From Campylobacter coli (lineage in GTDB: Bacteria; Campylobacterota; Campylobacteria; Campylobacterales; Campylobacteraceae), in NCBI GenBank assembly GCA_039516895.1, contig CP154437.1, positions 1,488,001-1,552,000 on the forward strand: 64,000 nucleotides of DNA, in the 5' to 3' direction. The position numbers and the translations under genes were made by a program. The notes under the pieces are model-generated. The model searched no databases and had not been told where the DNA came from. It saw nothing but the letters and a program-made list of their open reading frames with translations. Position 1 is the first letter of the stretch, and each line of letters opens with the position of its first letter. Of the stretch, positions 9,832 to 18,597 are shown piece by piece.

Positions 9832-10404
9832 ATGAAAATATACATTAGCGGTATAGATACAGATGTTGGCAAGACTTATTTGAGCGCTAGAATTTGTAAA
9901 GAATTGGGTTTTGATTATTTTAAACTCATTCAAGCAGGGGTGCCAAAAGATAGTGATGAAGTGGCTAAATTCAGCTCTAAAACTAAGATTTTTAAAGAGG
10001 GTGTGTGTCTACAAACTCCTGCTTCACCACATAAGGCAAGAATTTTAGAAAAACTAAACTACAAAGCCTTTGATATACAAATTCCACAAAGCGATAAGCT
10101 TATCATAGAGCTTGCGGGTGGGCTTTTTTCGCCTATTGATGATGAAAAAACTATGATTGATTATATGAGCGAATTTAAACACCCCACCCTTTTGGTAGCC
10201 AAAGACTATCTAGGAAGTATCAATCATACGCTTTTAAGCATAGAAGCTTTAAAACAAAGAGGTATTGAAATCCTTGCCTTAGTGCTAAAGAGTGAAGATC
10301 ATTTTAGCAAGGATTTTATCAGCAAATACACACAAATTCCTATCGTAGAATTTGACGATAGGGTTTGTGAAAATCTCTCAAAAATCCTTAAAAATTTGCT
10401 CTAA
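9832..10404 (+). CDS. bioD: Dethiobiotin synthetase
   Basis: Closes the ureido ring of dethiobiotin from DAPA, CO2 and ATP. The 190-residue protein starts [21 protein letters not shown], which carries the P-loop GxxTDVGKT. It is short compared with the usual 220 residues but the Lys in YFKLIQAG and the Glu/Gly segment [12 protein letters not shown] are present. Its 3' end overlaps the oppositely transcribed bioA by 27 bp. Downstream plus-strand biotin genes resume at bioF. Confidence 0.93.
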   Translation: MKIYISGIDTDVGKTYLSARICKELGFDYFKLIQAGVPKDSDEVAKFSSKTKIFKEGVCLQTPASPHKARILEKLNYKAFDIQIPQSDKLIIELAGGLFSPIDDEKTMIDYMSEFKHPTLLVAKDYLGSINHTLLSIEALKQRGIEILALVLKSEDHFSKDFISKYTQIPIVEFDDRVCENLSKILKNLL

Positions 10405-11661
10405 AGTATCTACCACGAAAGAAATTTGCTCTTTGGTGATGATGTAAGGGGGCATAAAATAAATCGTATTTGCTAAAGGCCTTAAAAGCAAACCTTTTTC
10501 CAAGGCCTTCCTAAACACAAAAAGTCCTACGCGTTTATACTTGCTGCTTAAAATATCAAAAGCACTGATCATTCCGCAAGTTCTAAAATTACCCAAAAAG
10601 TCAAATTTTTCAAGTCTTGAAAATTCTTTTTTGATAAACTCGCTTAAAATTTGATTTTTTTCTAAAATATTTTCATTCTCAAAGATATCTAAAACCGCAT
10701 TTGCTGCCGCACAAGCTAAGGTATTTCCCGTATAGCTATGAGAATGTAAAAAAGCCTTTTGGCTTTCATAAGTATCATAAAAAGCATTATAAATTTCATC
10801 TCTTGTAAGCACTACAGAAAGTGGCATAAATCCGCCTGTGATCCCTTTTGAAAGGCAGATAAAATCAGAACTTTCTTTACACTGATGCAAAGCAAATAAA
10901 CTCCCTGTGCGTCCAAAACCCACAGCGATTTCATCAAAAATCACTTGCACTCCAAATTGATGACAAAGCTTTATAGCCTCATCAATAAACCCTGCTTCAT
11001 ACATATGCATATTTCCCGCGCATTGCACCAAGGGTTCAAGTATAAAAGCGCAAATTTCACTTGCATTTTTTTCTAAAATATCTTTTAAAATTTCAAGCTC
11101 TTGAGTGTAATCTTTACTTTGTGGCACAGGCGTGCTTAAACACTCTAAAAGTAAAGGTTTATAAGTATCTTTATAAAGTGCTACATCTCCTACACTTAAG
11201 GCTCCTAAGGTTTCACCATGATAAGAATTGCTTAAAGATAAAAATTTACTTTTTTTCACTCCTTTATTTAAATGATAATGAAAACTCATCTTAAGTGCGA
11301 CTTCAATAGCACTTGAGCCATTATCTGCGTAAAAACATTTATTAAAATTCCTGCCTACTTTTTCGCAAAGTCTTGCAGAAAGCTTGATGATGGGCTCATG
11401 CGTAAAACCTGCTAAGATCACATGCTCTAGCTCATCAACTTGTTTTTTAATAGCATTTGCGATTTTTTCATTGCAATGCCCAAAAAGATTTACCCACCAC
11501 GAGCTCACACAATCCATATAAGCCTTATCATCAAAATCATAAAGCCACACTCCTTTAGCTCTTTTTATAGGAATGAGTGGCAAATTTTCATGATCTTTCA
11601 TTTGCGTACAAGGGTGCCAAATATGCTCTAAATCGAGTTTTTTTAAAATTTCATTTTGCAT
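10378..11661 (-). CDS. bioA: Adenosylmethionine-8-amino-7-oxononanoate aminotransferase
   Basis: Transfers the amino group of SAM to KAPA, giving DAPA in biotin synthesis. The 427-residue class III aminotransferase starts with [16 protein letters not shown], typical of BioA; it has [33 protein letters not shown] and the PLP lysine in [15 protein letters not shown]. It is transcribed against bioD (27-bp tail overlap) and divergently from bioF with a 66-bp gap, so bioA and bioFGC share a small control region. Confidence 0.96.
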   Translation of the reverse strand: MQNEILKKLDLEHIWHPCTQMKDHENLPLIPIKRAKGVWLYDFDDKAYMDCVSSWWVNLFGHCNEKIANAIKKQVDELEHVILAGFTHEPIIKLSARLCEKVGRNFNKCFYADNGSSAIEVALKMSFHYHLNKGVKKSKFLSLSNSYHGETLGALSVGDVALYKDTYKPLLLECLSTPVPQSKDYTQELEILKDILEKNASEICAFILEPLVQCAGNMHMYEAGFIDEAIKLCHQFGVQVIFDEIAVGFGRTGSLFALHQCKESSDFICLSKGITGGFMPLSVVLTRDEIYNAFYDTYESQKAFLHSHSYTGNTLACAAANAVLDIFENENILEKNQILSEFIKKEFSRLEKFDFLGNFRTCGMISAFDILSSKYKRVGLFVFRKALEKGLLLRPLANTIYFMPPYIITKEQISFVVDTLEQIFKDF

Positions 11662-11727
11662 TATAACTTCTTTTTTAAATATATTTTGGCAAAATAATAC
11701 TTTAAATTTCTGAATTTTAGGAAAAAA

Positions 11728-12870
11728 ATGAGCCTTGAAAATATCTTAGAAACCCTTGAAAAAAATCATAATCTTAGAAAACTTACAAGCCTCAAACATG
11801 AAGGAAATTTTGTTTTTAAAGAGGGTAAAAAGCTTTTAAATTTAGCGGGGAATGATTATTTAAATTTAAGCTCTTGCAAATCTTTAAAAGATGAATTTTT
11901 AGACAATATCAAAGAACAAGACTTATTTTTTTCAAGCTCAAGTTCAAGGAGCTTGAGTGGAAATTTTACAATTTATGAAGAATTAGAAAGCTTTTTAAAA
12001 TCCAAATTTAAAGAAAAAGAAATCTTACATTTTAACAGCGGTTATCATCTTAATATCTCTTGTATAGCTGCACTTGCAAGCATTCCAAATACACTTTTTT
12101 TAGCAGATAAATTCATCCATGCAAGTATGATTGATGGGCTAAAACTTGGCGGAGCAAAATTTTTTCGCTTTCATCATAACGATATGAATCATTTAGAAAA
12201 TTTAATTCAAAAACATTATGATCATTATGAAAATATCATCATTTTAAGCGAAGCATTATTTAGCATGGATGGTGATTTTTCTGATTTTAATACACTCATC
12301 GCCTTTAAAGAAAAATACCCTAAAATCAAACTTTATATCGATGAAGCGCACAGCGTGGGTTGCTTTGATGAGGAGGGCTTGGGACTTGTTAAAGCTTTAA
12401 ATTTGGAAGAAAAGGTTGATTTTATAGTTTTTACCTTTGGCAAGGCTCTTGCTTCTATGGGTGCTTGTATGATTTGTAATAATCTTTATAAAAGCTTTTT
12501 TATCAACAAGGCTAGAGCTTTTATTTATTCTACGGCGCTACCTCCTATCAATATAGCTTGGACAAAATTTATTTTTGAAAAAATGAGCGAGCTAAAAGAA
12601 AAAAGAGAAAAACTACAAATCATAGGCAACTTTTTTAAAAATCAACTTATAGAAAAAAATCATCAAATTTTAGGCGATGCTTACATCATCTCCTTGGTTT
12701 TAGGAGAAAATCAAAAGGCTATAGACTTAGCAAAAAAACTTGAAACAAATGGCATTTTTGCACCCGCTATAAAAGAACCTACGGTGCCTAAAAATACAGC
12801 CAGAATTCGTTTTTCTTTGCATGCAGGACTTAGTAAAGAAGATTTAAAGAAAGTGGTAGAACTTTTATGA
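11728..12870 (+). CDS. bioF: 8-amino-7-oxononanoate synthase
   Basis: Condenses pimeloyl-ACP with alanine to form KAPA. The 380-residue alpha-oxoamine synthase has NDYLNLS near the N terminus, the [10 protein letters not shown] loop, [15 protein letters not shown] and the PLP lysine in [13 protein letters not shown]. It leads bioF-bioG-bioC, each overlapping the next by 4 bases. Confidence 0.95.
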   Translation: MSLENILETLEKNHNLRKLTSLKHEGNFVFKEGKKLLNLAGNDYLNLSSCKSLKDEFLDNIKEQDLFFSSSSSRSLSGNFTIYEELESFLKSKFKEKEILHFNSGYHLNISCIAALASIPNTLFLADKFIHASMIDGLKLGGAKFFRFHHNDMNHLENLIQKHYDHYENIIILSEALFSMDGDFSDFNTLIAFKEKYPKIKLYIDEAHSVGCFDEEGLGLVKALNLEEKVDFIVFTFGKALASMGACMICNNLYKSFFINKARAFIYSTALPPINIAWTKFIFEKMSELKEKREKLQIIGNFFKNQLIEKNHQILGDAYIISLVLGENQKAIDLAKKLETNGIFAPAIKEPTVPKNTARIRFSLHAGLSKEDLKKVVELL

Positions 12871-13478
12871 AAATAAGTAATTTAATTCAAAATGAAAACT
12901 CACAAGAACTTATCTTGGTATTTGGCGGTTTTGCTTCACATCCTAGTCATTTTACACATTTAAAAAGCGATAAAAATGTAGTTTTGGTTTATGATTATGA
13001 AAATTTAGACTTTAAATTTGATTTAAACTCTTTTTCTAAAATCACTCTTATAGCTTTTTCTATGGGAGTTTGCGTAGCAAGTAGAGTTTTAAAAGATATA
13101 GAGTTTTCGCAAAAAATAGCCATCAATGGCACGAATTTTGGTATAGATAAATTAAAAGGAATTCATCCTGCAATTTTTGCTAAGCAAATTAAAAAATTTG
13201 ATCTTTCAAGCTTTAAAAAATCTTTATTTAAAGAGCGCGAAAATGAAGCAAAAGATTTTATCTTTAAAGATGAAAAAGATTTAAAAACCGAGCTTGAAAA
13301 ACTTTTCGAATTTGCCTTAAAAGAGCGTAATGAAAGCTTTATTTGGGATAAAATTTACTCAAGCAATAATGATGAAATTTTTCCTCAAAATGCTTTAAAA
13401 AATACTTTTTCAAAACTTATTTTCCTAAATGAACCGCATTTTGCTTTTTTTCATTTTAAAACTTGGGATGAAATTTGA
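12867..13478 (+). CDS. bioG: Pimeloyl-ACP methyl ester esterase BioG
   Basis: Removes the methyl group from pimeloyl-ACP methyl ester, ending the BioC-primed route. The 203-residue protein is of the alpha/beta hydrolase type: nucleophile serine in AFSMGV (the usual GxSxG with Ala in first place), oxyanion region LVFGGFASHPSHF, and candidate catalytic His in LNEPHFAFFHF. Position between bioF and bioC, overlapping both, supports BioG over BioH. Confidence 0.9.
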   Translation: MKISNLIQNENSQELILVFGGFASHPSHFTHLKSDKNVVLVYDYENLDFKFDLNSFSKITLIAFSMGVCVASRVLKDIEFSQKIAINGTNFGIDKLKGIHPAIFAKQIKKFDLSSFKKSLFKERENEAKDFIFKDEKDLKTELEKLFEFALKERNESFIWDKIYSSNNDEIFPQNALKNTFSKLIFLNEPHFAFFHFKTWDEI

Positions 13479-14161
13479 ATTTTTTAAAAGCAAAAGATTA
13501 TCAAAAACACGCAAAAGTGCAAGATTTAATGGGTTTAAAACTTTGTGAAATTTTAAAAAATTTAGAAATTTCGCATTTTAAAAAAGTGTTTGAATTTGGT
13601 TGTGGTAGAGGTGAATTTAGCGATAAGCTTTCAAAAATTATCACTTTTGATGAGTATCTAAAAAATGATATTTTAGATTATCCTGACAATCTTAATGTAG
13701 AAATTTTTGATATGAATACCCTAGCTACACAGAATTTAAGCAAGCAAAAATTTGATCTTATCACTTCTAATGCAAGTTTGCAATGGCTTGATTTAAAGCA
13801 GGTTTTGCCCGCGCTAGCAAATATGCTAAATGAAAAAGGAATTTTACTTCTTTCTACTTTTGGAGAAATGAATTTAAAAGAGATCAAGCAAAGCACAAGC
13901 TTGGGTTTAAAATATTTTAGCACAAAAGAACTTGAACAAATTTTCAAACCCTATTTTTCTGATATTAAAATCACAGAAGAAATTGTAAATTTGGAATTTC
14001 AAAACGCTTTAGAGGTTTTTAGGCATTTAAAATTAAGCGGAGTAAATTCTTTGGGATTTTATCGCTTAAACAAGCAATTCTTAAAAGAATTTGAAGAAAA
14101 ATTTCAAAATAAACTCACTTATCATCCTATTTTTATTTTATGCAAAAAAGATACAAAATAA
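13475..14161 (+). CDS. bioC: Malonyl-ACP O-methyltransferase BioC
   Basis: Methylates malonyl-ACP so that fatty-acid synthesis can build the pimeloyl chain. The 228-residue SAM-dependent methyltransferase has motif I FEFGCGRGEFS near residue 40, then DLITSNASLQWLDL, typical of BioC. The start appears to be TTG at 13475, inside the bioG stop region (4-bp overlap). No closer ATG keeps the N terminus. Confidence 0.9.
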   Translation: MNFLKAKDYQKHAKVQDLMGLKLCEILKNLEISHFKKVFEFGCGRGEFSDKLSKIITFDEYLKNDILDYPDNLNVEIFDMNTLATQNLSKQKFDLITSNASLQWLDLKQVLPALANMLNEKGILLLSTFGEMNLKEIKQSTSLGLKYFSTKELEQIFKPYFSDIKITEEIVNLEFQNALEVFRHLKLSGVNSLGFYRLNKQFLKEFEEKFQNKLTYHPIFILCKKDTK

Positions 14162-14173
14162 AATTTCTTATGT

Positions 14174-14179
14174 TATAAT
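14174..14179 (+). promoter_or_regulatory. Likely -10 box for modA
   Basis: TGTTATAAT, an extended -10 element, begins at 14171, just after bioC ends and about 35 bases before modA. It would make the mod genes independent of the bio transcript. Confidence 0.55.
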
Positions 14180-14214
14180 ACAAAAAATCAAGATTATCCA
14201 CAAAGGAAAGTACA

Positions 14215-14964
14215 ATGAAAAAGCTCGTGTTATGTTTTATAGTGTTGTTTTTATCTTTAAATTTAAATGCACAAAATTTAAGTGTTTTCGTAGCTTCTTC
14301 GGCTTCAAAAGCTATGGAAGAAGTCAAAAATGAATTTTTAAAATCACACCCTAATGACAATATAGATCTTGTTTTTGGTGCTTCAGGAAAGTATTATCAA
14401 CTTTTGAAACAAGGAAGGGAATTTGATCTATTTTTTTCAGCCGATACAAAATACGCGCAAGCAATTTATGAGGATCAAAACGCTTTAGATAAACCAAAAG
14501 TTTATGTTTTAGGTATCTTAGCCCTATATAGCTTAGATGAAAGCTTACTTGAAGGTGGGATAGAAAAGCTAAAAGATAAAGCAAATAAAATTCATCACCT
14601 AAGCCTTGCAAATCCAAAGGTTGCTCCTTATGGAGTAGCTGCTAAAGAAGTGCTTGAAAATTTAAATTTAGACAAACTCTTTGAAGATAAAATTGTTTTA
14701 GGTGAAAATATCTCCGTGCCTGTTTTACATGTCGATAGCAATAATGCGGATTTGGGTATCGTGGCTTATTCTTTAGTATCTTCTATCAATCATCCTAAAG
14801 GCAAAGCTATTTTGATCGATCAAAAATACTTCACCCCTTTAAAACAAAGCTATGTCATCACAAAATACGCTAAAGATAAAAAATTAGCCTTTGAATTTAG
14901 CGATTTTATCAGTTCGCAAAAAGCAAAAGAAATCTTTAAAAAATACGGATTTGACACACCTTGA
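14215..14964 (+). CDS. modA: Molybdate-binding periplasmic protein ModA
   Basis: Solute-binding component of the molybdate/tungstate ABC transporter. The 249-residue precursor has an N-terminal signal peptide (MKKLVLCFIVLFLSLNLNAQ, cleavage likely after NA). Oxyanion-contacting segments are ASSASKAMEEV and GASGKYYQLLKQG, and SNNADLGIVAYSLV is near the C-terminal half. It is followed without a gap by the TOBE protein. Confidence 0.95.
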   Translation: MKKLVLCFIVLFLSLNLNAQNLSVFVASSASKAMEEVKNEFLKSHPNDNIDLVFGASGKYYQLLKQGREFDLFFSADTKYAQAIYEDQNALDKPKVYVLGILALYSLDESLLEGGIEKLKDKANKIHHLSLANPKVAPYGVAAKEVLENLNLDKLFEDKIVLGENISVPVLHVDSNNADLGIVAYSLVSSINHPKGKAILIDQKYFTPLKQSYVITKYAKDKKLAFEFSDFISSQKAKEIFKKYGFDTP

Positions 14965-15362
14965 ATATCTTAAATGGTAAGATTATAGAGCTTTTAAATG
15001 AGGGTGAGATTGTCATCGTTAAGATCAGTATTAAAGAGCAAATTTTTAAAGTTTTAATGCTTGATCTTCATTCTTTACAAGATCTTAAAATAGGTACAAA
15101 AATTCAAGTACTTTTTAAAGAACACGAACTTGGCTTTGCTTTGCCTCATTCTATTTTAAGTGTGGAAAATTCATTTCTAGCAAGGATTAAAAGTATTAAA
15201 AAGGGCAAAATTCTATATCATATCTTTTTTGACTTTAAGGGTGATGAAATTTCTAGCATTATCACCAAAGAAAAAGCCTTAGAGCTTAAACTCGAAGAAG
15301 AACAAGAATGGCTTTGCTTTGTCAAGGAAAACGATATCATTTTAAAGGCTGTTTATGGATAA
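14961..15362 (+). CDS. TOBE-domain molybdate-binding protein
   Basis: A 133-residue cytoplasmic protein with two tandem TOBE-like (Mop/ModE-C) halves, about 1-65 and 66-133, each opening with N-x-L/F-x-G/A-x-I (MNILNGKIIEL, NSFLARIKSI). Such domains bind molybdate and serve as store or sensor. It has no DNA-binding domain. The start is TTG overlapping the modA stop. It overlaps modB by 8 bp, so it belongs to the transporter operon. Confidence 0.8.
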   Translation: MNILNGKIIELLNEGEIVIVKISIKEQIFKVLMLDLHSLQDLKIGTKIQVLFKEHELGFALPHSILSVENSFLARIKSIKKGKILYHIFFDFKGDEISSIITKEKALELKLEEEQEWLCFVKENDIILKAVYG

Positions 15363-16023
15363 TGATTTTTTACAAACCCTTTATCTTACCTTTAAACTTG
15401 CATTTATCACCACCTTTATACTCTTTTTCATCGGAGTATTTTTAGCCTATCTTTTAAGCTTTGTGAAATTTCCTTTTAAAAGCTTGGTGCAAACCTTTGT
15501 AGCTTTACCTTTGGTTTTGCCTCCAAGTGTTTTGGGTTTTTATTTACTCATAAGCTTTTCACAAAACAGCTTTTTAGGACAATTTTTAAAAGAATATTTT
15601 AACCTTTCTTTGGTTTTTAGCTTTGAAGGTTTGGTATTTGCTTCTTTGATTTTTTCCCTACCCTTTATGGTAAATCCTTTACAAAGTGCTTTTTCATCGA
15701 TCAATCAAAACCTACTTGATGCTTCTTATACTCTAGGAAAGGGTAAAATTTACACACTTTTTAGAGTGATTTTGCCCAATTCCAAAGTAGGAATTTTTAG
15801 TGCTTGTGCGATGAGTTTTGCACACACCATCGGTGAATTTGGAGTGGTGATGATGATAGGTGGACATAAAAAAGGTGAAACTTTAGTCGCAAGTATTGCT
15901 ATTTATGATGAGCTTGAAGTTTTAAACTATACCTTAGCGCATCAATACGCTTTTACTTTATTTGCGATTTCTTTTACCATACTCTTAAGTCTTTATTTTG
16001 TAAATAAAAAAATTGCTTTATAG
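15355..16023 (+). CDS. modB: Molybdate ABC transporter permease ModB
   Basis: Inner-membrane permease of the molybdate importer. The 222-residue protein has about five or six transmembrane helices and the EAA loop near residues 120-150 (LLDASYTLGKGKIYTLFRVILPNSK) that contacts ModC. ALPLVLPPSVLGFYLL is characteristic of ModB. It overlaps the TOBE gene and is 8 bases from modC. Confidence 0.95.
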   Translation: MDNDFLQTLYLTFKLAFITTFILFFIGVFLAYLLSFVKFPFKSLVQTFVALPLVLPPSVLGFYLLISFSQNSFLGQFLKEYFNLSLVFSFEGLVFASLIFSLPFMVNPLQSAFSSINQNLLDASYTLGKGKIYTLFRVILPNSKVGIFSACAMSFAHTIGEFGVVMMIGGHKKGETLVASIAIYDELEVLNYTLAHQYAFTLFAISFTILLSLYFVNKKIAL

Positions 16024-16031
16024 GCTACTTT

Positions 16032-16910
16032 ATGATAAAAATCGATATAAAACTTCCCATTAACACAGCAAAAGGCAAGAAGCAACTAGAATTAAACACT
16101 TGCTTAAAAGCAAATGAAATCACTGCTATTTTTGGAGAAAGCGGTGTGGGAAAAACGACTCTGCTTAAAATCATTGCAGGACTTATAAAACCTGAATTTG
16201 GGCGCATAAAAGTAGGAGATGAGCTTTGGCTTGATACCCAAAAAAATATCAATTTAGCCATACAAAAAAGAAAAATCGGCTTTGTTTTTCAAGATTATGC
16301 TCTTTTTCCAAATATGAGCGTAAAAGAAAACATTTCCTATGCTGCGACTTCAAAACAAAAAGCAGAAGAGCTTTTAAGCTTAATGAATTTGGAAAATTTA
16401 GCCAAAATTTATCCCAAAAATTTAAGTGGCGGACAAGCACAAAGAGTGGCTTTAGCAAGGGCTTTAGCAAGAGAGCCACAAATTTTACTTTTAGATGAGC
16501 CTTTGAGTGCATTAGACTTTAAAATGCGATCTTTTTTACAAGATGAACTTGTGAAAATTTTACAACATTTTAAAATCACTACTTTATTAGTAAGTCACGA
16601 TTTGGCTGAAATTTACAAATTAAGCCATAGAATTTTAGAGCTTAGTGATGGAAAAATCATCAAAGATGCAAGAACAAATGAATTTTTTACCTCATCAAAT
16701 TTAAGTGCGAAATTGCGTTTAAGTGCAACTTTGCTTGAGATGAAAAAAAGTGATATTTTAGTTATTTTTACTTTGCTTTTAAATCAAGATATCGTTAAAA
16801 TCACACTTAGCGAAGAGGAATTTTTAAAATCTTATAAAGATATAAAAATCGGCGATACGCTTTTACTTTCTATAAAAGCCTTTAATCCTATCATCGTAGG
16901 AAAACTTTAA
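16032..16910 (+). CDS. modC: Molybdate ABC transporter ATP-binding protein ModC
   Basis: ATPase of the molybdate importer. The 292-residue protein has Walker A GESGVGKTT, Q-loop VFQDYALFP, signature LSGGQAQRVALARALA, Walker B ILLLDEPLSALD and the switch His in LLVSHD. The C-terminal about 70 residues look like a shortened TOBE region. It is the last gene of the mod unit. Confidence 0.95.
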   Translation: MIKIDIKLPINTAKGKKQLELNTCLKANEITAIFGESGVGKTTLLKIIAGLIKPEFGRIKVGDELWLDTQKNINLAIQKRKIGFVFQDYALFPNMSVKENISYAATSKQKAEELLSLMNLENLAKIYPKNLSGGQAQRVALARALAREPQILLLDEPLSALDFKMRSFLQDELVKILQHFKITTLLVSHDLAEIYKLSHRILELSDGKIIKDARTNEFFTSSNLSAKLRLSATLLEMKKSDILVIFTLLLNQDIVKITLSEEEFLKSYKDIKIGDTLLLSIKAFNPIIVGKL

Positions 16911-17197
16911 GAAAGCAAGTCTTTAAATTCCATTTGAAATTCTTTTAAGATTTGATATAAATGAGTAAGATTATAATTATTTTCTTGTTTGATTTTAGCA
17001 ATAATTGGTAATTTGCGCCCTAAAATTCCCACTAACGAAAACTAGGAATTTTGCGTTTTAATCTTTTTTAATATTTTCAACATTCTTATCAAAAAAATGC
17101 TTATATCTTGTTTCAAGCCGCACTTGCTAATTTTGATAATAGCAATAATAAACAAAATTCAATGCCTTAAATTAACCGCAAATTATTCTAAAATTTG

Positions 17198-17211
17198 CTC
17201 CAAATTTGGAG
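17198..17211. repeat. Perfect 14-bp palindrome upstream of the lipoprotein gene
   Basis: CTCCAAATTTGGAG is a perfect dyad about 32 bases upstream of a TATAAT box. Its place suits an operator, but no regulator is identified and chance is possible in this AT-rich DNA. Confidence 0.4.
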
Positions 17212-17242
17212 TAATTCTCACTTTTAATTTAAATAAAATAGT

Positions 17243-17248
17243 TATAAT
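17243..17248 (+). promoter_or_regulatory. Likely -10 box for the lipoprotein gene
   Basis: TATAAT lies 38 bases before the ATG of the 293-residue lipoprotein gene, in an AT-rich context. Confidence 0.5.
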
Positions 17249-17286
17249 TATTTTCACTGTTTTAAAATTAGCTTAGGGTAAAAACA

Positions 17287-18168
17287 ATGAAAAAAATCGT
17301 CGCTAGTCTAACCTGTATTTTGTTTTTGGGTGGGTGTAGCAACAAAACAGCAGGAATGGTGGCGATAGGCGTGATCCATTCGCCTCAAATTGTAGCACTT
17401 GGTGCACTTACTGTGGTTACTTCTCCATTTTGGATTTTGGAAAAAATAGAAGAAAATAGCCGTAAAGCCAAGGAGCGAATAGAAAAAGATTCTAGTTTGT
17501 CAGTTCCTTTTTATAAGCTTGTAGATTTATGCAATCCTAAATTTAATTTAGAACCAAAAATTACAGATGAGTTTTTGGAAGAGATTAAACACGAGCTTTC
17601 TTATTTTAAAGAGCGCGAAAAATATTTTTTACAAATATTAAATAAGTTAAATGATGAAAAAAGCGAAGAATATAAAAAATTCACACAAGAATATGAAAAA
17701 AATAGCCAAAAATACATTCTTGCTTATAAAAAGGTTTTTGCAAGTGAAAATGATGCTTGGCTTAAATACTCGTTTAATGAAATGGATAAAAAAAGATTGT
17801 ATGCTTTTTATAAATCTTATGAGTATCATCCTTTTATTGAAAATGCTAAAATATTAAATGAGAATAAAGTTTTTGCTGTAAGTGATAGAGAATTTGATGA
17901 TTTTTATTTTGATGATGAATTTTTAGTGAAAAGTGAAAATGAAGTTTTAGAAAAACTCGGCCAAGAACACATTAAAGAATATAAAAAATTTAAAGAAAAA
18001 ATTTTTAAAGATTCTAAAAAAGTCAATCAAAATGAAATTGCTTTAAATGATTTTATGATATTTTTTCAAATCGAAAATGAGAAATTTAAACCCATTTTAG
18101 GCTATGTTTCTTATAAACTTGTAAATGATCCTGAAATACATTGCACTTTTATTAATGGAAAAATGTAA
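17287..18168 (+). CDS. Predicted lipoprotein of unknown function
   Basis: A 293-residue protein not recognised as a named family. Its N terminus MKKIVASLTCILFLGGC is a type II signal peptide with lipobox LGGC, predicting lipid attachment at Cys17. Then comes a glycine/alanine/valine-rich hydrophobic segment (about 24-55) that could be a second membrane-associated stretch, and a long Lys/Glu/Phe-rich, largely helical remainder with coiled-coil character around residues 95-150. Cysteines are rare after the lipobox. It has its own promoter and no operon partner. It occupies the modC-panB interval, which is variable between strains. Base composition matches its surroundings. Confidence 0.75.
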   Translation: MKKIVASLTCILFLGGCSNKTAGMVAIGVIHSPQIVALGALTVVTSPFWILEKIEENSRKAKERIEKDSSLSVPFYKLVDLCNPKFNLEPKITDEFLEEIKHELSYFKEREKYFLQILNKLNDEKSEEYKKFTQEYEKNSQKYILAYKKVFASENDAWLKYSFNEMDKKRLYAFYKSYEYHPFIENAKILNENKVFAVSDREFDDFYFDDEFLVKSENEVLEKLGQEHIKEYKKFKEKIFKDSKKVNQNEIALNDFMIFFQIENEKFKPILGYVSYKLVNDPEIHCTFINGKM

Positions 18169-18270
18169 ATCTTGTTTTTACATTTATAATTTTACCTTAT
18201 CTATACTTTATTTAGTTATTTAAATTTACATATTAAGCTTAAATATATCATATAATTGTAAAAAATTTAT

Positions 18271-18276
18271 TATAAT
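18271..18276 (+). promoter_or_regulatory. Likely -10 box for the first tautomerase gene
   Basis: TATAAT is 22 bases before the AAGGAG-led ATG at 18299. A second TATAAT lies at 18251-18256. Confidence 0.45.
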
Positions 18277-18298
18277 ATAGCAAAATTAAGGAGAAATC

Positions 18299-18514
18299 AT
18301 GCCTTTTGTTAATATTAGAATCACAAAAGAAAATGGCGAACCTACACTCAAGCAAAAGCAAGAATTGATTGAAGGTGTTACAGATTTACTTGCTAAGGTT
18401 TTAAACAAAAATAAAGCTTCTACTGTTGTAATTATCGATGAAATTGAAATGGATAATTATGGTTTAGGCGGAAAAACTATCACTGAAGTAAGAAAAGAGC
18501 AGAAAAAAAGCTAG
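18299..18514 (+). CDS. 4-oxalocrotonate tautomerase-family protein
   Basis: A 71-residue member of the 4-OT/DmpI superfamily. After Met removal the N-terminal catalytic proline is exposed (M-PFVNIRITKENG). The core KQELIEGVTDLLAKVLNKN and VVIIDEIEMDNYGLGGK are typical, including the family's W/Y-G-x-G-G end. It stands alone between the lipoprotein and the convergent MFS gene. A second, more diverged family member lies at 55971-56177. The natural substrate is unknown. Confidence 0.88.
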   Translation: MPFVNIRITKENGEPTLKQKQELIEGVTDLLAKVLNKNKASTVVIIDEIEMDNYGLGGKTITEVRKEQKKS

Positions 18515-18559
18515 TTTTCTTTGCAGTTAGTGATCAAAGCCTATTTGCTTTTACCTATA

Positions 18560-18583
18560 TTCTGCTTTAAATTTAAAGCAGAA
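18560..18583. terminator. Bidirectional hairpin between tautomerase and MFS genes
   Basis: A perfect 24-bp palindrome with half site TTCTGCTTTAAA. It lies between convergent genes, so it can end both transcripts. It lacks a long U-run on either side. Confidence 0.55.
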
Positions 18584-18597
18584 CTTTATAGCTGAAG

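Larger units (their letters stand above)
16911..17286. other. Intergenic stretch with a decayed minus-strand reading frame
   Basis: This 376-base gap has no complete gene. On the minus strand, from about 17045 down to 16908, a frame ends FSLVGILGRKLPI...NLTHLYQILKEFQMEFKDLLS and stops near the modC end; its last part resembles the final helices of a small HTH (XRE-like) domain. Just upstream the same frame has a stop (TAG) and further open codons (about 17150-17045), which suggests a remnant rather than a gene. On the plus strand it holds a CTCCAAATTTGGAG palindrome and the promoter of the next gene. No beta-lactamase sequence is seen. Confidence 0.5.

Noticed and set aside
14091..14360. Open frames across the bioC-modA junction
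   Set aside because: They overlap bioC and modA in other frames and cover the modA promoter; no independent evidence.
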